Origin: Acheta domesticus | Taxonomy: Eukaryota; Arthropoda; Insecta; Orthoptera; Gryllidae | Reading direction: 5' to 3' | Assembly: GCA_031308135.1 (NCBI GenBank) | Contig: JAHLJT010009436.1 | Span: forward strand, 125,265,885 to 125,329,884 | DNA: 64,000 nucleotides | Part shown: piece after piece, positions 24,580 to 37,959 of the stretch | Numbering within the stretch: position 1 is the stretch's first letter | How the letters are laid out: each line of letters begins with the position of its first letter | Notes under the pieces: generated by a model | Told to the model about the DNA's origin: nothing | Database searches by the model: none | Seen by the model: only the letters and a program-made list of their open reading frames with translations | Translations under genes and position numbers: made by a program

Positions 24580-26040
24580 TGCACATCAATGTAAATCTTT
24601 TGTTCAACTGGAAAGGTGAGGGATGCACGTAAAAGAATGTGTACACCCGCCACTTCTTTCTGGGTGAAAATGTTTCTGGTTTGCGGCTTCTCAGTCTTCG
24701 GGGATAAAATAAAAGCAAATACTTTCATTGCGTTCTTCTTGTGTTTTCTACATTACTTTAGACGTAGTAATATATGTTTTTGTTATTGTACATCAAGGAG
24801 AAATTACTTGACAAAGAATGATGTGTCAAGAACATTCAAAGATAAAATGTAATTACTTTTACTTTCGGTGAAGCTTCAATTTTCCGAATAGATAGATTGA
24901 CTAGTCAATACACACCACTAGTTTGTTACTCGTCGATAACGGTGGTCTTACAATGGGCAAAAAAATTGCACTGCTTTCAATTTGTAAAGGAAAGTGACCC
25001 GAACTAAATTTACTCTCTGTCCATTTTCGTCAATATTTAAATTCAATTTTCTTCTATTTCGAGGGATGGACGATCTTGCATGTTTCTTAGAAGAAGGCTA
25101 ATAGGTGAGGGTACAGTTCCACAGCATAATCTTCAGAGGTGTCGAAGTTAAAACACGTGGTACTGAAATGAATATTAGCCTATAATAGTCCTACGAATAG
25201 ATTTCTAAATGGGAATTACAAAATTATTAGTTCACAAATATGACTCTGCATCTATAAACTATTTAAATGGTGCAATCTAATTCGGTTATACATTGTGTTG
25301 ATCATATAAATTTGATTATTCAAATTTTCGATATATCCGAGGTACTTTGTATTCTACAAATTCTTCTTCGCTTGTTTGTTTTTGAAAAGTACATCCCAAA
25401 AGCAACTTCTCGATCTTTTTTTAATAGGTTAATAATCATCAGTAAGAAATTGTACAGCAATATCTACCTAATCAAATATGCAAAATCTCCATTAAATGCG
25501 TTTCTTTTCAAAATATCGGTAGAAAGTGAACAAGTGATTCTGAAAATCCATCACAGATTGGTGTATACTTATGTTTTTTACTTTCTCACCCGTACTTTAC
25601 TAGAAGTAAAACGTAGATCAAACTTGTTTTCGGTGCCTTCCTACAACTACAATATTAAAGACAGAGAATTTTACTTTAATGAAATCTGTTTCATTCAACT
25701 TTTCAAAAATATGGGTAGTTTGCGCGTAATTTTGGGTGAATTATAGGCAATTTTTTGTCAACAATTGTTCCTGAATTTTTCTTGAAATTTTCTCCTTAAA
25801 TCTATCAAAAGAAGGTAAAATGTGGTGCTATTCTATATTTCCAGCAAACTCTGTTTTTTAAAATTGCAAAAAGTTAACATTTCAAAACAACAAAATTGAA
25901 GATAGAAAGTTTTGTCTTAAACAAAAACCTTTGCAATTGTTTCGATAGATAGAAGGAATGCTTAAAAATGACGAAGGTCTCATCTCCGCTGAACTCTCTG
26001 AATTTTAGAAATAATGCAAGAAAGGATGTGTAGTTGTAGC
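24580..26040. other. AT-rich spacer with a family D fragment
   Basis: At about 25620-25760 a block with CTTCCTACAACTAC and AATGAAATCTGTTTC matches the subrepeat of the family D elements. The 159-codon frame at 25267-25746 runs into it and has no recognisable domain. Confidence 0.5.
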
Positions 26041-26460
26041 GCTACTAATTGTTATCCGCATCGGAAATTCAGATGTATGAAATTGTATCCTATTATAAAT
26101 TCTAAATCCACTCTCAGTATTGAATGTGGATTACTAATGTATTCATCTATTATAAAACCTACAATTTCATATGCTAGTCCAGTTTGGTGTAATGTAGCCT
26201 CCACTCATTTAATAAAATTACAAATAGTACAAAATAAATTTTTAAGAAAAATTACTAAAGACCCATGGTTTATTAGCAACACACAATTACATAGAGAATT
26301 CAAATTAGAACCAATTAGAAAGCATTTAGAAAAACAAAATTCAAATTTTTTTATCCTTCCTGAAGCTCCTTGTTCTTCACTTTTTAATTTAGGCCAATCT
26401 TATAATGCACCAAATAGAATTAAATCTCGTTTCCCTAGAGACATATTTGAACCTCCGTAA
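26040..26460 (+). pseudogene. 5'-truncated jockey-type LINE, C-terminal end of ORF2
   Basis: An open frame whose first third is unrelated, becoming LINE-like at about residue 22. It has KLYPIINSKSTLS, then IIKPTISYASPVWCNVA, LQIVQNKFLRKITKDPWF, NTQLHREF and a short tail to the stop at 26458-26460. This order (LYPLL, RP...YA.P.W, LQ..QNK.LR, PWF..N..IH) is the signature of the end of jockey-clade ORF2. The polymerase palm and the endonuclease are absent, as expected for a 5'-truncated insertion. The segment is intact in frame but cannot function alone. Confidence 0.85.
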
Positions 26461-26469
26461 ATTAGAAGA

Positions 26470-27270
26470 AAATCAATTATTTTAAATAACTAATAAACTT
26501 CATTACTATTTTGCTATTTTCAAACGAAAGACAATAAAGGTTGCAAAATACATCAATATCGTTAGCCAAATAAGGCAGTTACGCTACGAGTGACGGACTC
26601 TAAAAGTTCTTATATAACCATTGTAATTCACTTCCTTGGAAGGCAGTAATGCCGAACAAGCAGAATACTAAATAAAAAAAATTTTATCAATTGAAGAGCA
26701 GTAAGAAGATACGCTGCACTCGATGTAGTACTCCTCTCGTTGTTTGCAAATATCAAGATGTAGATTTTGGTGAAAGTATGGCTGATTGTTTTACTCTACA
26801 TATCTTGTTCTTATTTTTGAAGGTCTTGGAAAATAGGATAAAAACTTCAACCACAACACAACAACAGAATGTCGAGGTATTTACTATGAGCAAGATGCTG
26901 TGGCTGAAGTGATTTATCTTGTTACTACCTCAAGTCCTTGACTTCATTGAAGATGACCATCTGTCTAGGTGGTTATTTACATATGATTAATTGTAAATTA
27001 AAAGGTTTTGTATTCTCCTTTCAGCCAAAACACTCATAAAAATGTCAGGATCAGATGTAACTGAACATAAATTAGCTGGGGATAGGTGCAACCGTACCAT
27101 GAAGTTTTGAGAGATAACGTACAGTGTTACTGTGTAGAGAAACAAACGTTCCAAGTATCCGATGTCAATTTTTGCTGAACGGGTAATCCCTACTAAATAA
27201 GCTTTCATTGATGGCTACTTACTACCCAAATATTTTTTGTTCAGTTTTCACATGAAATTTCACATGGAAT
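26470..27270. other. AT-rich spacer, no gene seen
   Basis: No recognisable coding sequence or repeat. Confidence 0.4.
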
Positions 27271-27277
27271 TTTGTTA

Positions 27278-27973
27278 GGGGTCGTCCATAAATTACATAA
27301 CGCTGAAGAGGGGGTTTGAGGGAGCGTTTCACTGCGTTTCGTAGGGAAAGGGGGAACTCGTTGTGTTACGTAAAAATCTTTTTTTTTTTTACATATTTCA
27401 ATATTCATTGAAATACTTCCTTTTTAGTCTTAAATTAAAACATTAAAATATTAACTAATTAGTTTGTTTTAAAAACATACATTAAAGTTATTATAAATTG
27501 TGATAATAAATACAATTTTGTATCAATTTTTATTGAATCTTTACGATTACGAAGAAAACTTACAAAACTGATCTGTAGTATATTTTAGAATTCATATTTA
27601 TGAAGTTGGCGGAGTAGACTCTCATCCATGCTCTATCCACGATGGCATGTGCACGGCTTGTCTTCAGAAATATTCTTGCCTTTGCGTTCTTCTTTCACTC
27701 AAAATTTGCCCCCAATCTCATTGTTAGTTGCAGACAGCATCGCGAATTAATTCTGACTTTAATTATTAAACATTTTTATACATTTTAATACACATTATTT
27801 ATTACAAATTTTAAACCATAAAATAAATACAAATTGTTTTTACTGTCCAACTTTCTTGCAATTACAAGGCGGGGTTGCAAGCGTTACGTAATTATTTAAG
27901 AGGATTCAAGCGCGAGTTACGGGTGTAATTCAAAATGCTCCAAATTTGGGTTAGGTTATTTGTGGACGGCCCC
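27278..27973. mobile_element. Non-autonomous DNA element, PIF/Harbinger-like, copy 1
   Basis: Terminal inverted repeats: the left end GGGGTCGTCCATAAATTAC pairs with the right end, which reads GTGGACGGCCCC. The element is flanked by TTA on both sides (27275-27277 and 27974-27976), consistent with the 3-bp TWA target of PIF/Harbinger elements. Subterminal CGTTACGTAA-type strings lie at both ends. The interior aligns with copy 2 at 60243-60992. There is no transposase frame, so it would need a partner element. Confidence 0.8.
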
Positions 27974-27979
27974 TTATAC

Positions 27980-30900
27980 CACATGAAATGATAGAATTCT
28001 TTACCCAACACAGCATAATGTACCGGGTCACTTACTTACGTCACAGACCATTGTTTTCATTGTCAGACGTTTTGAAACGATTTCATGGAAGTAAAAAATC
28101 TTTCATCCCGTATAAAATAACAAAATTCCCTTAACTATACCCGCCGCACAAGTGTTGGAAACAAATCAAATACTACATTAGCCCTACATCACCTTCTGAA
28201 TGCAAAATTCATTTTAAAATCTTAAATATTACGAAAAATAATTTATATACTAATAGGTTTTAAATCACTGATGAATGATTCGGTAGGAATGACTCTTAGC
28301 AGGAATTGACATCACATATCTGAAACGTTCGTTTCCCTGCACAATGGATTCATACGTCACATCACAAAACTTCACAGTATGGTGATGCCATTACCTTGCA
28401 AAAAAGGTCTCAAAAGGGTATTTCCATTATATGGTTGTTTCTATTGACTCGTGAAAGGTCGTGGTCGTTTTACGTCGTTCTGGGATGAGTCGTGACTTTG
28501 AAAATGGAATGTTGTTAGCCGACAAGTATTCTCATTCAAACATGCACGCCTGATCGTAGTAAGAATGAACTTCATTCATCTTCTAAGGTGATCTTCCAGT
28601 TATTATGTTTTGTAATTATTAACAAAAATGAACTGGTTAACGGCATATTTTTACTTACGTGTATCAGTATTTCGTAATGAGGTCAGTGCTTGAAAATATT
28701 TCCATGGTATGAATACGTTACATTCCTGTTTGTGGAATAACAGACTGTTGATCGTATATGGAATATTATTTTGCTTGATAAGATCCCTTTTTTGCTTCTT
28801 ATATCCAATGAATCAATCATTTCCAATCGTTCATCGCCGTTTTCATAATTACTTTTGTCAATCAGTGAACAAAAATTATGACAATCAGTGAAGAAGAAAA
28901 ACTGATCATTGAAATGTTGAGAAGTGATTCCTTTTATTTTAAATCGATTTCATAATTGTCATTGCATGTACGTTCTTTGCAATTCAGAGCTATTGTTTTA
29001 CAAATTAGTGAATAATTATTTAATATTTGTAAAGTTCACTCAAAATTCTGATTACATTCCTACTGCTGACATGAAGCAATTCAGAATGAGACACAAAGAA
29101 GCTAGCAGTTACAGGCACACAGTGAGAGGTAGATACACTGATAGAATCGGTGAGATAGGAAGTGAGAGTATACTACTTTTTCAATGTCTTCGAGGGAATA
29201 AGGAAGTATTTGAATATCAAGTCAAGAATGTACAAATAAGTCTTTAAAGTTAAATTTTTTTACGGAATTTCCGTGATTTATCAAATTTAGTACGTGTTGG
29301 ATAAAATGAAGTTACTCTTCTTTACTCCAAAGTTCACTGACGCAAGCCAAGAGTGCTCTCTTTCCCCAAAAGAACTCTGGTGAATATAATCCTTGAAGAC
29401 GAGCGGCGGATGAGATATGGCATTGCGAGCGTGTAACTCACATTTTATTTAAACTGCCATGATCGATGTAATCTGAACATGTGCAGTGTTCTTATACATG
29501 CAAAGTGTTAATGAAACAGTGTTGCTGGCATCACATACTATATACTTTATTGGTTACTTAAGCAAGTTCTGTTTTTCTTCCTGTGCTCAATAGTACACGG
29601 CCACGCGGTGTTCCTGCATCACTCTGAAATGAGGGCAAACACCACATCCGTGTGTGCCATAAATTACATCAGTTCGTAAACTGATTGACGCTGGTGTTGT
29701 TAAAATACAAGTCGAGTCTCATAATTGGGGGAGAAGTGAACATTCACGAGCTGTGGAAGCTACAGCTGATGGTGGCGAATACAGCTCGATTTCCTACTGT
29801 AATGTCTGGCTGGTGTGAGCATTATCTACGACCATCCCGTCGGGCCAACACAGCTGGTAACTTCCAATCAACAATATGTATCTCTTCTAACACGTATTTT
29901 TACCTTAGCGTGATAGCCTGTATTTCAATGAGTGTTCACTGTATTAATGTTTTCTCTATGTGCCATTTATTTTTAGCACGAAGACTCATTATCTGATAAG
30001 TACATTGTGATTTCAAAGGTGTATTCCGTGTTCTCGGTTTTTATTACAAAAATACAATTTACTTCAGTTTCAGATTGTACCATACGACAGCTGTATTATT
30101 ACCAACATATTGAGATTAATGTAAACACAAATTAATTATGATAATTAAACATTTTTTACTTGTGGGTTGCTTTTATTGCCCGGAAATCAACGTTTTTAAT
30201 TCTTTATAGTTCACTAGCTGAAGAGCATTCAAACCTTTTCAGTGCGTTTTCAAGAAATACATAGAATTTTCAAGAAAGAACATAAATATGTGTAAAATAA
30301 CATATTTTAATTCTGAAAATAAGACAATCCAATTTTATGTCAATCCATGTTTTTAGTAATCTCTTGAACTTCTTCGAAAAAAATTTCCTTTGATCAGGAT
30401 TGGAAATTTCTATAAAAGAAGTCATTAAATTAAAATGGTAATGAAACATTTCTACAAAAGATTGAAAATTTTGATTTCCGTCTTTGTTGTCGTGTCTTTA
30501 TAAATTTGTTCCAAGCTTCTACGTTTATTGAAGGATACTGACAAATACAGCGGAGTCAATTCATTTTCTCGTAGTCAATGAAACTTCATTCGTAATGATG
30601 TTTTAGCATGACCAGTTTAAGTTATAGTGTGTAGCAGATTTTCCTACTATACTTCACAACATAATACAGCAGAGATATTGGTAAATATAAAACATTTCAA
30701 TTACATTTTCAAAAATATGCTTGTGTAACTCTTTGATGACAGAGAGTAGTGATTATGTCGTTTCCGAATTCGTATCCCTCTCGATTTATTAGCTTTGGAA
30801 AATAAATTATTGAATGATATGAAAAATACTTTTAAAGCTTTCGATTTTCCATATCGTGCATGTAATATTTTTCTACAGATCTGAGAGCTCAGGATTCTGA

Positions 30901-31190
30901 GAGCTTATATTAACCACCTTTTTTTTATCTGTTTGTAGAATTCTGTAGAAAAATTGTCACGACGTGTTATTGATGTTTTGGACACAATATGGATTTTTTT
31001 AAGTAATTGAGAATTTTCCTTCTACGGGAGTTTCATGTGAGATTCCTGAGCAACCTCTTCGTGTAGCGGCAATGGTGCTGCCCTGTTGCTATGCCTATTT
31101 ATTAGTTGGTAATATGTCACCTTACGACACTGTTACCTTCTTCTGACTGTCACAGGCAGCTCGGAATCTCCTTGGTACCGATAACCAATT
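27980..31190. other. AT-rich spacer, no gene seen
   Basis: Frames at 28924-29247 and 29685-29996 (about 105 codons each) show no recognisable domain or conserved splice arrangement. No repeat structure stood out. Confidence 0.4.
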
Positions 31191-31199
31191 ATAAATCTC

Positions 31200-31745
31200 G
31201 TGTCAAGGTCTGCCACTGGTGGCAGTGGCACCCGTTGTGGCATCGTGCCATGCCACGATCTTCTCTGCGCCACTAGCGTTGGGAAAGGGAACTATTAGTG
31301 ACCTCGCCGTTTTACAATAGAGATGGCGTTGTGTCTGGTGGCAGAGTGAAGAACTGCGTGGAGGGGCGATATCGTCGTGATGCTCGTGCCACGGACTCCC
31401 CCTCGTGGCATCGACCTTGGCAACTGAATTATAACACGCTCCATTAGCGCTCGTGTGAAAGTAGCACTGATTTGGCAATTCCTCCTCCCGAGCTGCGGAC
31501 GCGCCGCGCCGCCGTCATCTGTCTGCTGAAATGGGAAGCGCCGTCCGCGGCGATTGCTACACGCCGTGCGCGGGCGGCCTCGCCCTTTGGATATTGCTCC
31601 GGATCGCAGCCGTTCCATCGCCGCCCTTGAGGTTTACGATCGCTCTGCTCCGCGGCCGGCGGACCTCCGCTGCCCCGCTACCCACGATCCTATCGCTCAC
31701 TTCCTTACTGTATCGCTGGCGAAACACGCGGTGGCGTTTTAACGA
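31200..31745. other. GC-rich island
   Basis: CpG-rich, strongest at 31490-31700. Overlapping frames are open on both strands, which argues against simple coding. A short hairpin (ATCGTG...CACGAT) lies at 31242-31259. A promoter island is possible but not shown. Confidence 0.45.
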
Positions 31746-31749
31746 AACG

Positions 31750-33370
31750 TTTTGAGGGAAAAGTGTATCATTACTGGGAGGTCGTGCGTGGCCTTGTCTT
31801 GGGAAGATTCTTTCTTTTGTTTCGGAGGCGTTGAGTGCCTGCTTATTCTTGCATTGTGGCTTATCGTGCGTGCTATCCGTTTCTTATAATGGTTTCGTGA
31901 CCACCTCGATACAAGGGATTCGTTTCGGAGATCTACAAAAATTAGCTCGGGATTTTCTCGCTATTTGCGTTTAACGGTGCTTTAGTACTGGTTATCGGAA
32001 TGTTAGTGTTTCTTTTGCTTTTTGGTCTGCGTTGAGTCATGTTTATTGCCAAGATGCTTCTCCTCATGACACTATGGGCATAGGTTTCCGAAAACGACTG
32101 TGGAGAAAGCGGTTATATTATTATTATTCGTTTCACATTCACGGTTGTGTGTAAATGTGCGCGTTCTCTTTGACGTGTCGAATTCTGTTGCTGGATGGTG
32201 TCTCCGGGCAACTTATTTATGTTGTTCTCTAATAGAGGTTGTAAGGCGCTGGATGACTCCAGTTTACGATATGTATTCGACCTGAGGGTCGATTCAGCGC
32301 TGCGTGGCAACCGTGACCACTACTTTTTCCCAGGTGTTCCACAGGATGGCCAACATGCGATGACACGCACGCGCACATTCACACTGAAGTCAGTATGCAT
32401 TTTTGCGTATTTCTTCGCATAAATAACTGTAAATTCCGGGAATTGTCGCTTCAAATTGCAGTGTAATATCTACTGAACGATTTACATAATGTTTAGAAAA
32501 TTTTAACTACTGGCTCTGGCTATATGCAATATTTATTAACTCAATTTTTCCCTTTGGAAAATGAGGGAAGTAATTATGTGTGCAGCAAACTATTAGTTTG
32601 GGCGAACATTTTACAAACATTGATTGTAAATGAGAAATGTATGCTGTAATTAATGTGTTCGTGGAAATAACACAATATTATACTTATTTATTTTACTTAT
32701 TTTCAAGACTAACAGGAAGTAATTTGGGAAAAGCTTAATGGATTTGATCGAATTACATTTGCATTTGAGATTAGATTTAAAAGTTAGTGAAATGAAGTTG
32801 ATTAGTATTTTTTTTACAATAACACGAAAATAATTAACTTCCTTAACTGACCACATTATTAGAACACACCAAGTTGTTCAACGACTAAAACGTTGTACAA
32901 ATACGATATTAATATACAAACTGAATCAATAAAATACTCGTAATTTTACAATAAGAAGTACAATAAAGTTAATTCTGTTCTGAATGGCTTTTTACACTCT
33001 ACTAAATTCTGTAATAATAAAAAAGATACTGTTATGTTACAGGATATCGATGCATTCGTATAATTACACCTCTACATTATGAAGAGAAAAATTAAAGGAT
33101 GATAGGCGACAATAAAAATACGTTATAATCCTTCAGCTATATATTAATGTCCTCAGTGATGTAGCATCTTGGTTGTTACACGTTCAATAATATTGTGTTT
33201 TAAAAACACACACTCGAAAGGAAAATTCAAAGAAAAAAAAACAGAATAAGGAATAGATTGATCAAACAACGCTTTAGCTTCTGTAAATGTACTCCACTGC
33301 CACATAGTACCGTTTTATTCGGGAAGGATGGCAACATTGTCTGGAGTCGCGTATTTGAATGGTACCATGG
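31750..33370. other. Spacer, moderate then AT-rich
   Basis: Moderate GC to about 32420, AT-rich after that. No gene recognised. Confidence 0.4.
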
Positions 33371-33670
33371 AGAATCACCAGCGCAGCAGCTTCCGCGTGT
33401 CGCCGCGGCTGGCGCACCCGTCGCTTTCTCGCCGCCCCCGCCTCCGCGTCTCCAGCGGCAAGCAGCACGGAGACCCCGCTGACCCCTGGTCACTCGCGGC
33501 CGCGTCTCTGCCGCCACCGCCAAGGCGACCCCACCGCCGCGCTGCCTTTCTCTGCGGCGGGCGTGCGTAATTATAGGATCGCGCGTCGCTCGCTGGTCGG
33601 AGAGGAAGACGACCGGTGTTTCCGGTACGCCACCCTCGTTTCGTGTGCGGATTGCGACTTTCGCTCCGAC
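33370..33670. other. CpG-dense island
   Basis: GC-rich with multiple overlapping open frames on both strands, Pro/Ala/Arg-rich, and no recognisable domain. Confidence 0.5.
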
Positions 33671-34860
33671 TTACGACGAAGTTCGTGGGGAGGGGAGTAA
33701 TGATGTCTAAGAGGACATGGCATGGGCGTAAGTGAGAGAGTGTATGTATAATAAATGTGGGGGCTCATTACGTTTTCGAGTGTTAATGTCGATTTTCTTA
33801 GTAAACGGTGGCGATTCATGTAAGCCTTCAGTTTTTAAAAAATACAATTGCATTTCTTTACCAGAAAATGTTGCATCTTCACATCGGAATATCATTTTCA
33901 TCAATTTCATTTGTTTCTATTGGAGAAACAAATGTTTCTTCAGAATGGGAAAGAAAGGATTACTCTTCGACAAGTAAGGATTTTTGGGCCCATCTAGAAT
34001 TCCAAGAAGGGTAGCGAAGTTACCCCAATGAAAAATCAATTTAGCAACAATATCCTGTGCATTAACTATACATGAATATCTGTTATACACAAATGCAGTA
34101 ATATTGGTTTGTTTTACCACACAACTAATTCAAGTTATTAATAGTATTCTTTCTTGATGATTTTTACAACATATTATTGATTAATGATTGAAATACTACT
34201 GCAATGAGAAAGCTTTCAAAGTAAGAAAAAAATACTGAAAAAAATAACCTCAGATTTTAAAATGTATTTTTCTTTAATCATTCTCGTTCTAATAACACTG
34301 AAACGTTTGTGCTATAGTTATGACTTCGCGATGAATTTGTCACAGCAGACACTTGCACGTTATCGCGTCAATCTGGTCTCCGTTTCTTTTACACTGGGAT
34401 ATAACTCAGACCCGTTCCTGACCTCCATTCTTTAAGTCTCACTAATAATAACGGAAGCAAATATCTTTCGCAGGTTTCCCTGTTTGCACTTGAATTTTAA
34501 TTACACTAGTTATCCTTATAATATAAATCTACAGATAAGTTTATTCCTGAGTATATGGATTATCGAACATGACTATTAATTTCCAAAGAAATAAATTCAA
34601 ACCTACAAACTCACAGATATTGTATATCTTTGTCGACGAGGCACAACACTCTCACAATTCCACCTATTTATGTATTTTATCTCGTTACGAAAAACAAATA
34701 TCTAATGATATCAAGGGGTAATGGAAGTAATCTCAGATATAAATGCAGGCCGTAATAAGCCTACGTGCCAAAAAACTTTTTTCAACAACAAAAATTTCAA
34801 AAACAAACATTTTATCCCCATTTAGAGTACGTTTTCCACAAATTCTGGTATTTAACTTTC
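33670..34860. other. AT-rich spacer, no gene seen
   Basis: Only short frames without recognisable domains. Confidence 0.4.
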
Positions 34861-34865
34861 GACCG

Positions 34866-35108
34866 ACCTGGATGGCCTTGGTGGCTAAGATCTTGTACCG
34901 AATCAGCGCTTGGGTCCGAAGGGGCGCGGGTTCGAGTCCCACCTTGTCCCTCGTCTCGCATGTATATGTTGTCGCGGAGAGCCTCGCGTTCTGTTGATCC
35001 CAGATCAGAGGAACCCGCAAGTGTGTTGGTGTCTAGTGTATTCGAATATTCGTCCCATCGGTATGTAAAAGGTAACTGGCTGTTGGCTGAATAAAATCTC
35101 TAGAAAAA
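34866..35108 (+). mobile_element. tRNA-derived SINE, family A, near full length
   Basis: Box A is at TGGTGGCTAAGATCTTG (about 34878) and box B at GGGTTCGAGTCCCACC (about 34928). The body has CTCGCATGTATATG, GTTGTCGCGGAGAGCC, a GAGGAACCCGCAAGTGTG block and GTGTCTAGTGTA, and ends in AATAAAATCTCTAGAAAAAAAA, an A-rich tail. It matches the truncated copy at 6893-7055. No clear target duplication could be fixed. Frames crossing it are not host genes. Confidence 0.85.
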
Positions 35109-35109
35109 A

Positions 35110-37150
35110 AATGAACTAAGAAACAACGCTACAAAAAATAAAAATTGTCAAAGAATCAGAAAATAATTTTAAAGAATGATAAAATATGCTTTGAGGTAAC
35201 TGACAGGTATCAGTTACTGCATAGAAAAATTGTATTATATTTTTAATTAAGTTTCTTGGAGACAAGTCAACAAAATTGACGAATGCTTTATAATCTGGTG
35301 AACAAATACCGTTGGAATTGCAGACCAGCTTTGTTGGGATTACAGGATTATTCTTCAAAGAAAGCAACTGGCACACTCACGACCAATTGTACTTGGTGTC
35401 TGACTGCTCTTTTTAAGCTCGCGCACTCTATAAGCGCTTTTTCCGAGGCATTTCTGGGAGAATCCTTTCTCGTCCTGGCACCCACGAAAAGGCAACGTCG
35501 TGGTCTCCTCTCTGAGAGCCAATCAAAGAGTGCGATGTGCGTCACTGGCGCATTTGCAGCGGTAACAGGCAATTTCTCTCTCGACCTTCGCTCGTTGCAC
35601 TTTCGCTTTCTGCGCGGAGATGCGGTTGTTAATGTAACTGGACAGTGCGTAGAGCCGCTCCGAACTGGTTTCAACGTTTTTGTTCCTTTTCCATCGTTAG
35701 CGCGCAGCCCATCTGTCTTATTAAGCGCGCATTTATTCATTCCATTAAAGAGCTTATTTTACATATCTGTTCGTTCCTGTGGAGGGGACAAGTTGAGGAC
35801 GGACGATTTATTTCACAGAACTGGAACTGGACCAACAAAATCGAATTGTGTCTGTTTTTGTGTGGCCAGTGTTAGAGGTTTTGTGCGACTGGAAGTTCCT
35901 AGGATTTGCATTTTTCTCGTATTTTATTCTTAGAAACCTCATTTTGATTCGTTTGGCAATGCTTGACTTTTTAGTAGAAACCCAAAAAGGGTTCGAATTT
36001 ATTTATTTATTCCTTTTTTGTCTTACTCGTCTCTGAATAACCATGCTTGTTCTTTTTCCTTTCTCTTTTCTGTATTTTACTCTGTGTTTACAGTTTCTCT
36101 CGCCATTGTTTCTTTTTTTTTTGGTAACTGAGTTTGTGTGAGATTCCTTCACTGAAACCATTTTTAAAACTTCTTCCCAATTCCATGAAGTACGTTAATA
36201 GCAGATGGTTAATATTCAAGTTTTCATTTTTACGATACTTCATGCGTAAAATTGGCATTTTTTCGAAGCTCGTAAAAGCTTACATGACATTTATAGGTAT
36301 ATTACACATGCGACTGAAGGTCAAGTCGTCTGCATTTTTTAACATGAGCGTGACCCTCACATATGCTGGGGCGTATTTTTAGTTGCATATTACCAAAAGC
36401 TACTCTGGCGCGAATCTGTAAATTGATAACTTTCACGTATTTTCAGGTTTCATTTTAATATGCCAGACAAATTTTAATGGGCCTATTTAAAATAATTTAT
36501 GTGAGTTTATCGTGTGATTAAAAGCAGTGAGTAATATTGTACTCACTGCTTCTAATACTATAAAGATAATTTCGTCTGTGATTATTCAGATATATAACTG
36601 AGATCCAACAAACCGTCCAAACAATTTTCTATTAAGTGATTTATTAGTTATATTTTTCCTATTATAACGGTAAAAAATGAGCGAGATTTTTGTTTAGTTT
36701 TATCAGATATTGCGAAGTAAAATAATGCACAAATACGTACCATATTCAAGTCGTGAAATAAAGGCTATTATTATTTGACCGTTCACGGAAGGTAGTATCA
36801 AATATCCAATACGTAGAGTTAAACACGACGACGACAGCATTATAATGACGTAGAAAACGTGCTCGCTGCGGCATTTGGAAACTTTCACGAATCTGAACTA
36901 GAAGAGGACGAGCCAGGCGCCACACCGGGATACTAGTGTTGTTACCAGTGTAAAGAATGAAAAAAGTGCAATGTGTTCGAATCTTGCGCTGGTTGCGTTG
37001 CATCAGTGCTAAGCCGGTAACCGTGAAAAGCTACGGAAGTTGATATTTATATTGCAGACGAGTGCCATGTTACGCACTTCATATTGAGGAATGGAACTGC
37101 AGCAGCGAATGTACTTGCGTGAGAAATATTTAAGTGCGGTTGTCTTAAAC
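35110..37150. other. Spacer with the window's longest open frame
   Basis: A 216-codon plus-strand frame (35283-35933) crosses a moderately GC-rich patch that is also open on the minus strand (35348-35740). It shows no recognisable motif, signal or repeat, so I do not call it a gene. CCAATCAAAG at about 35519 and dense CpG at 35410-35680 would also fit a promoter region. The rest is AT-rich. Confidence 0.35.
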
Positions 37151-37325
37151 TAAGAGTTTTATATGGACTCCGGTTATAATGAATTCGGGTTTAGTGAACC
37201 CTCGGCTATAGTGAACTTAAGTCACTAGTGCCGTTTCACTCACATTACAACTGTACGTAAGAAGATTCGATAGTATTGAACCTGAATCTCGCCTATTGTG
37301 CATGTGGGAATGGCCTCGCCGCTTA
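37150..37325 (+). mobile_element. Tigger/pogo-like terminal fragment
   Basis: Repeated strings of the form GGTTATAATGAATTCGGG, TTTAGTGAACCCTCGGC, TATAGTGAACTTAAGTC resemble the terminal and subterminal repeats of Tigger-type elements, which read 'CGGTTATAGTGAA'. No transposase frame is present nearby, so this is a fragment at most. Confidence 0.45.
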
Positions 37326-37477
37326 TCACCCGGAATTTCTCGTTCAGATTACGGAAACCAGCAGTCGAAGTGCGTCTTTAAAACGCTTAATTTCTCGAAA
37401 ATTTTGTTATGTAACATATGGCGATATGCATATTTATGAACTCGTCCCTTCACGCTTGTTTTATGATGAGCTAAAAA

Positions 37478-37671
37478 AAATATATAGGGTTCCATTAAAA
37501 AAAGCGAAGTTGGGTCAATATCTCTGCAATAAAAAATGCAATAGAATAATATTATGCATGATTATATGTGCCCCTTGCATATAGCAGTTTTAGTGAAAAC
37601 CGCATCTCAGTATCTACAACGGTTCAGGAGAAAATTGAAGGGAACATCTTAGGTGGGCCACACTGTATATA
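37478..37671. mobile_element. Possible miniature element ending TATAGGGTTCC / CACTGTATA
   Basis: The left end TATAGGGTTCCATT and right end GGGCCACACTGTATA are an imperfect inverted pair of a type seen at the ends of arthropod repeats (TATACAGGGTGTCCC class). The match is short and no target duplication was confirmed. Confidence 0.35.
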
Positions 37672-37744
37672 ATGGGGGAAAAGAAATAATCTCCCACAAA
37701 CAAATTTATTAACATACTATTCGTCAATTACAGCAGACACGTTT

Positions 37745-37955
37745 CTGTGGTGTAGCCGACACAATGAGCGGGAAGGTTCCCCGTTTTCCCCACCAGAGGC
37801 GGGACGGTGGCGAAGCAGCGGCGCGTGGAGCGCGCGCACCACATGGAGGGCGGACTCTTTCCCCTCATCCCGGCGGGGTTATGGGAGGCCCTCTCCCCCA
37901 GACGGTGGCGGCGCCGGGGCGACGGACTTCCAGACCGTCCTAGGCGGAACAAATG
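37745..37955. other. CpG-dense island
   Basis: GC-rich patch with overlapping frames. No recognisable protein. Confidence 0.45.
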
Positions 37956-37959
37956 CGGC

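Noticed and set aside
25267..25746. 159-codon plus-strand frame
   Set aside because: Hydrophobic, AT-driven composition; its end runs into a family D subrepeat fragment.
34920..34945. B box GGGTTCGAGTCCC, possible tRNA gene
   Set aside because: Part of SINE-A; the downstream body is shared with 6893-7055.
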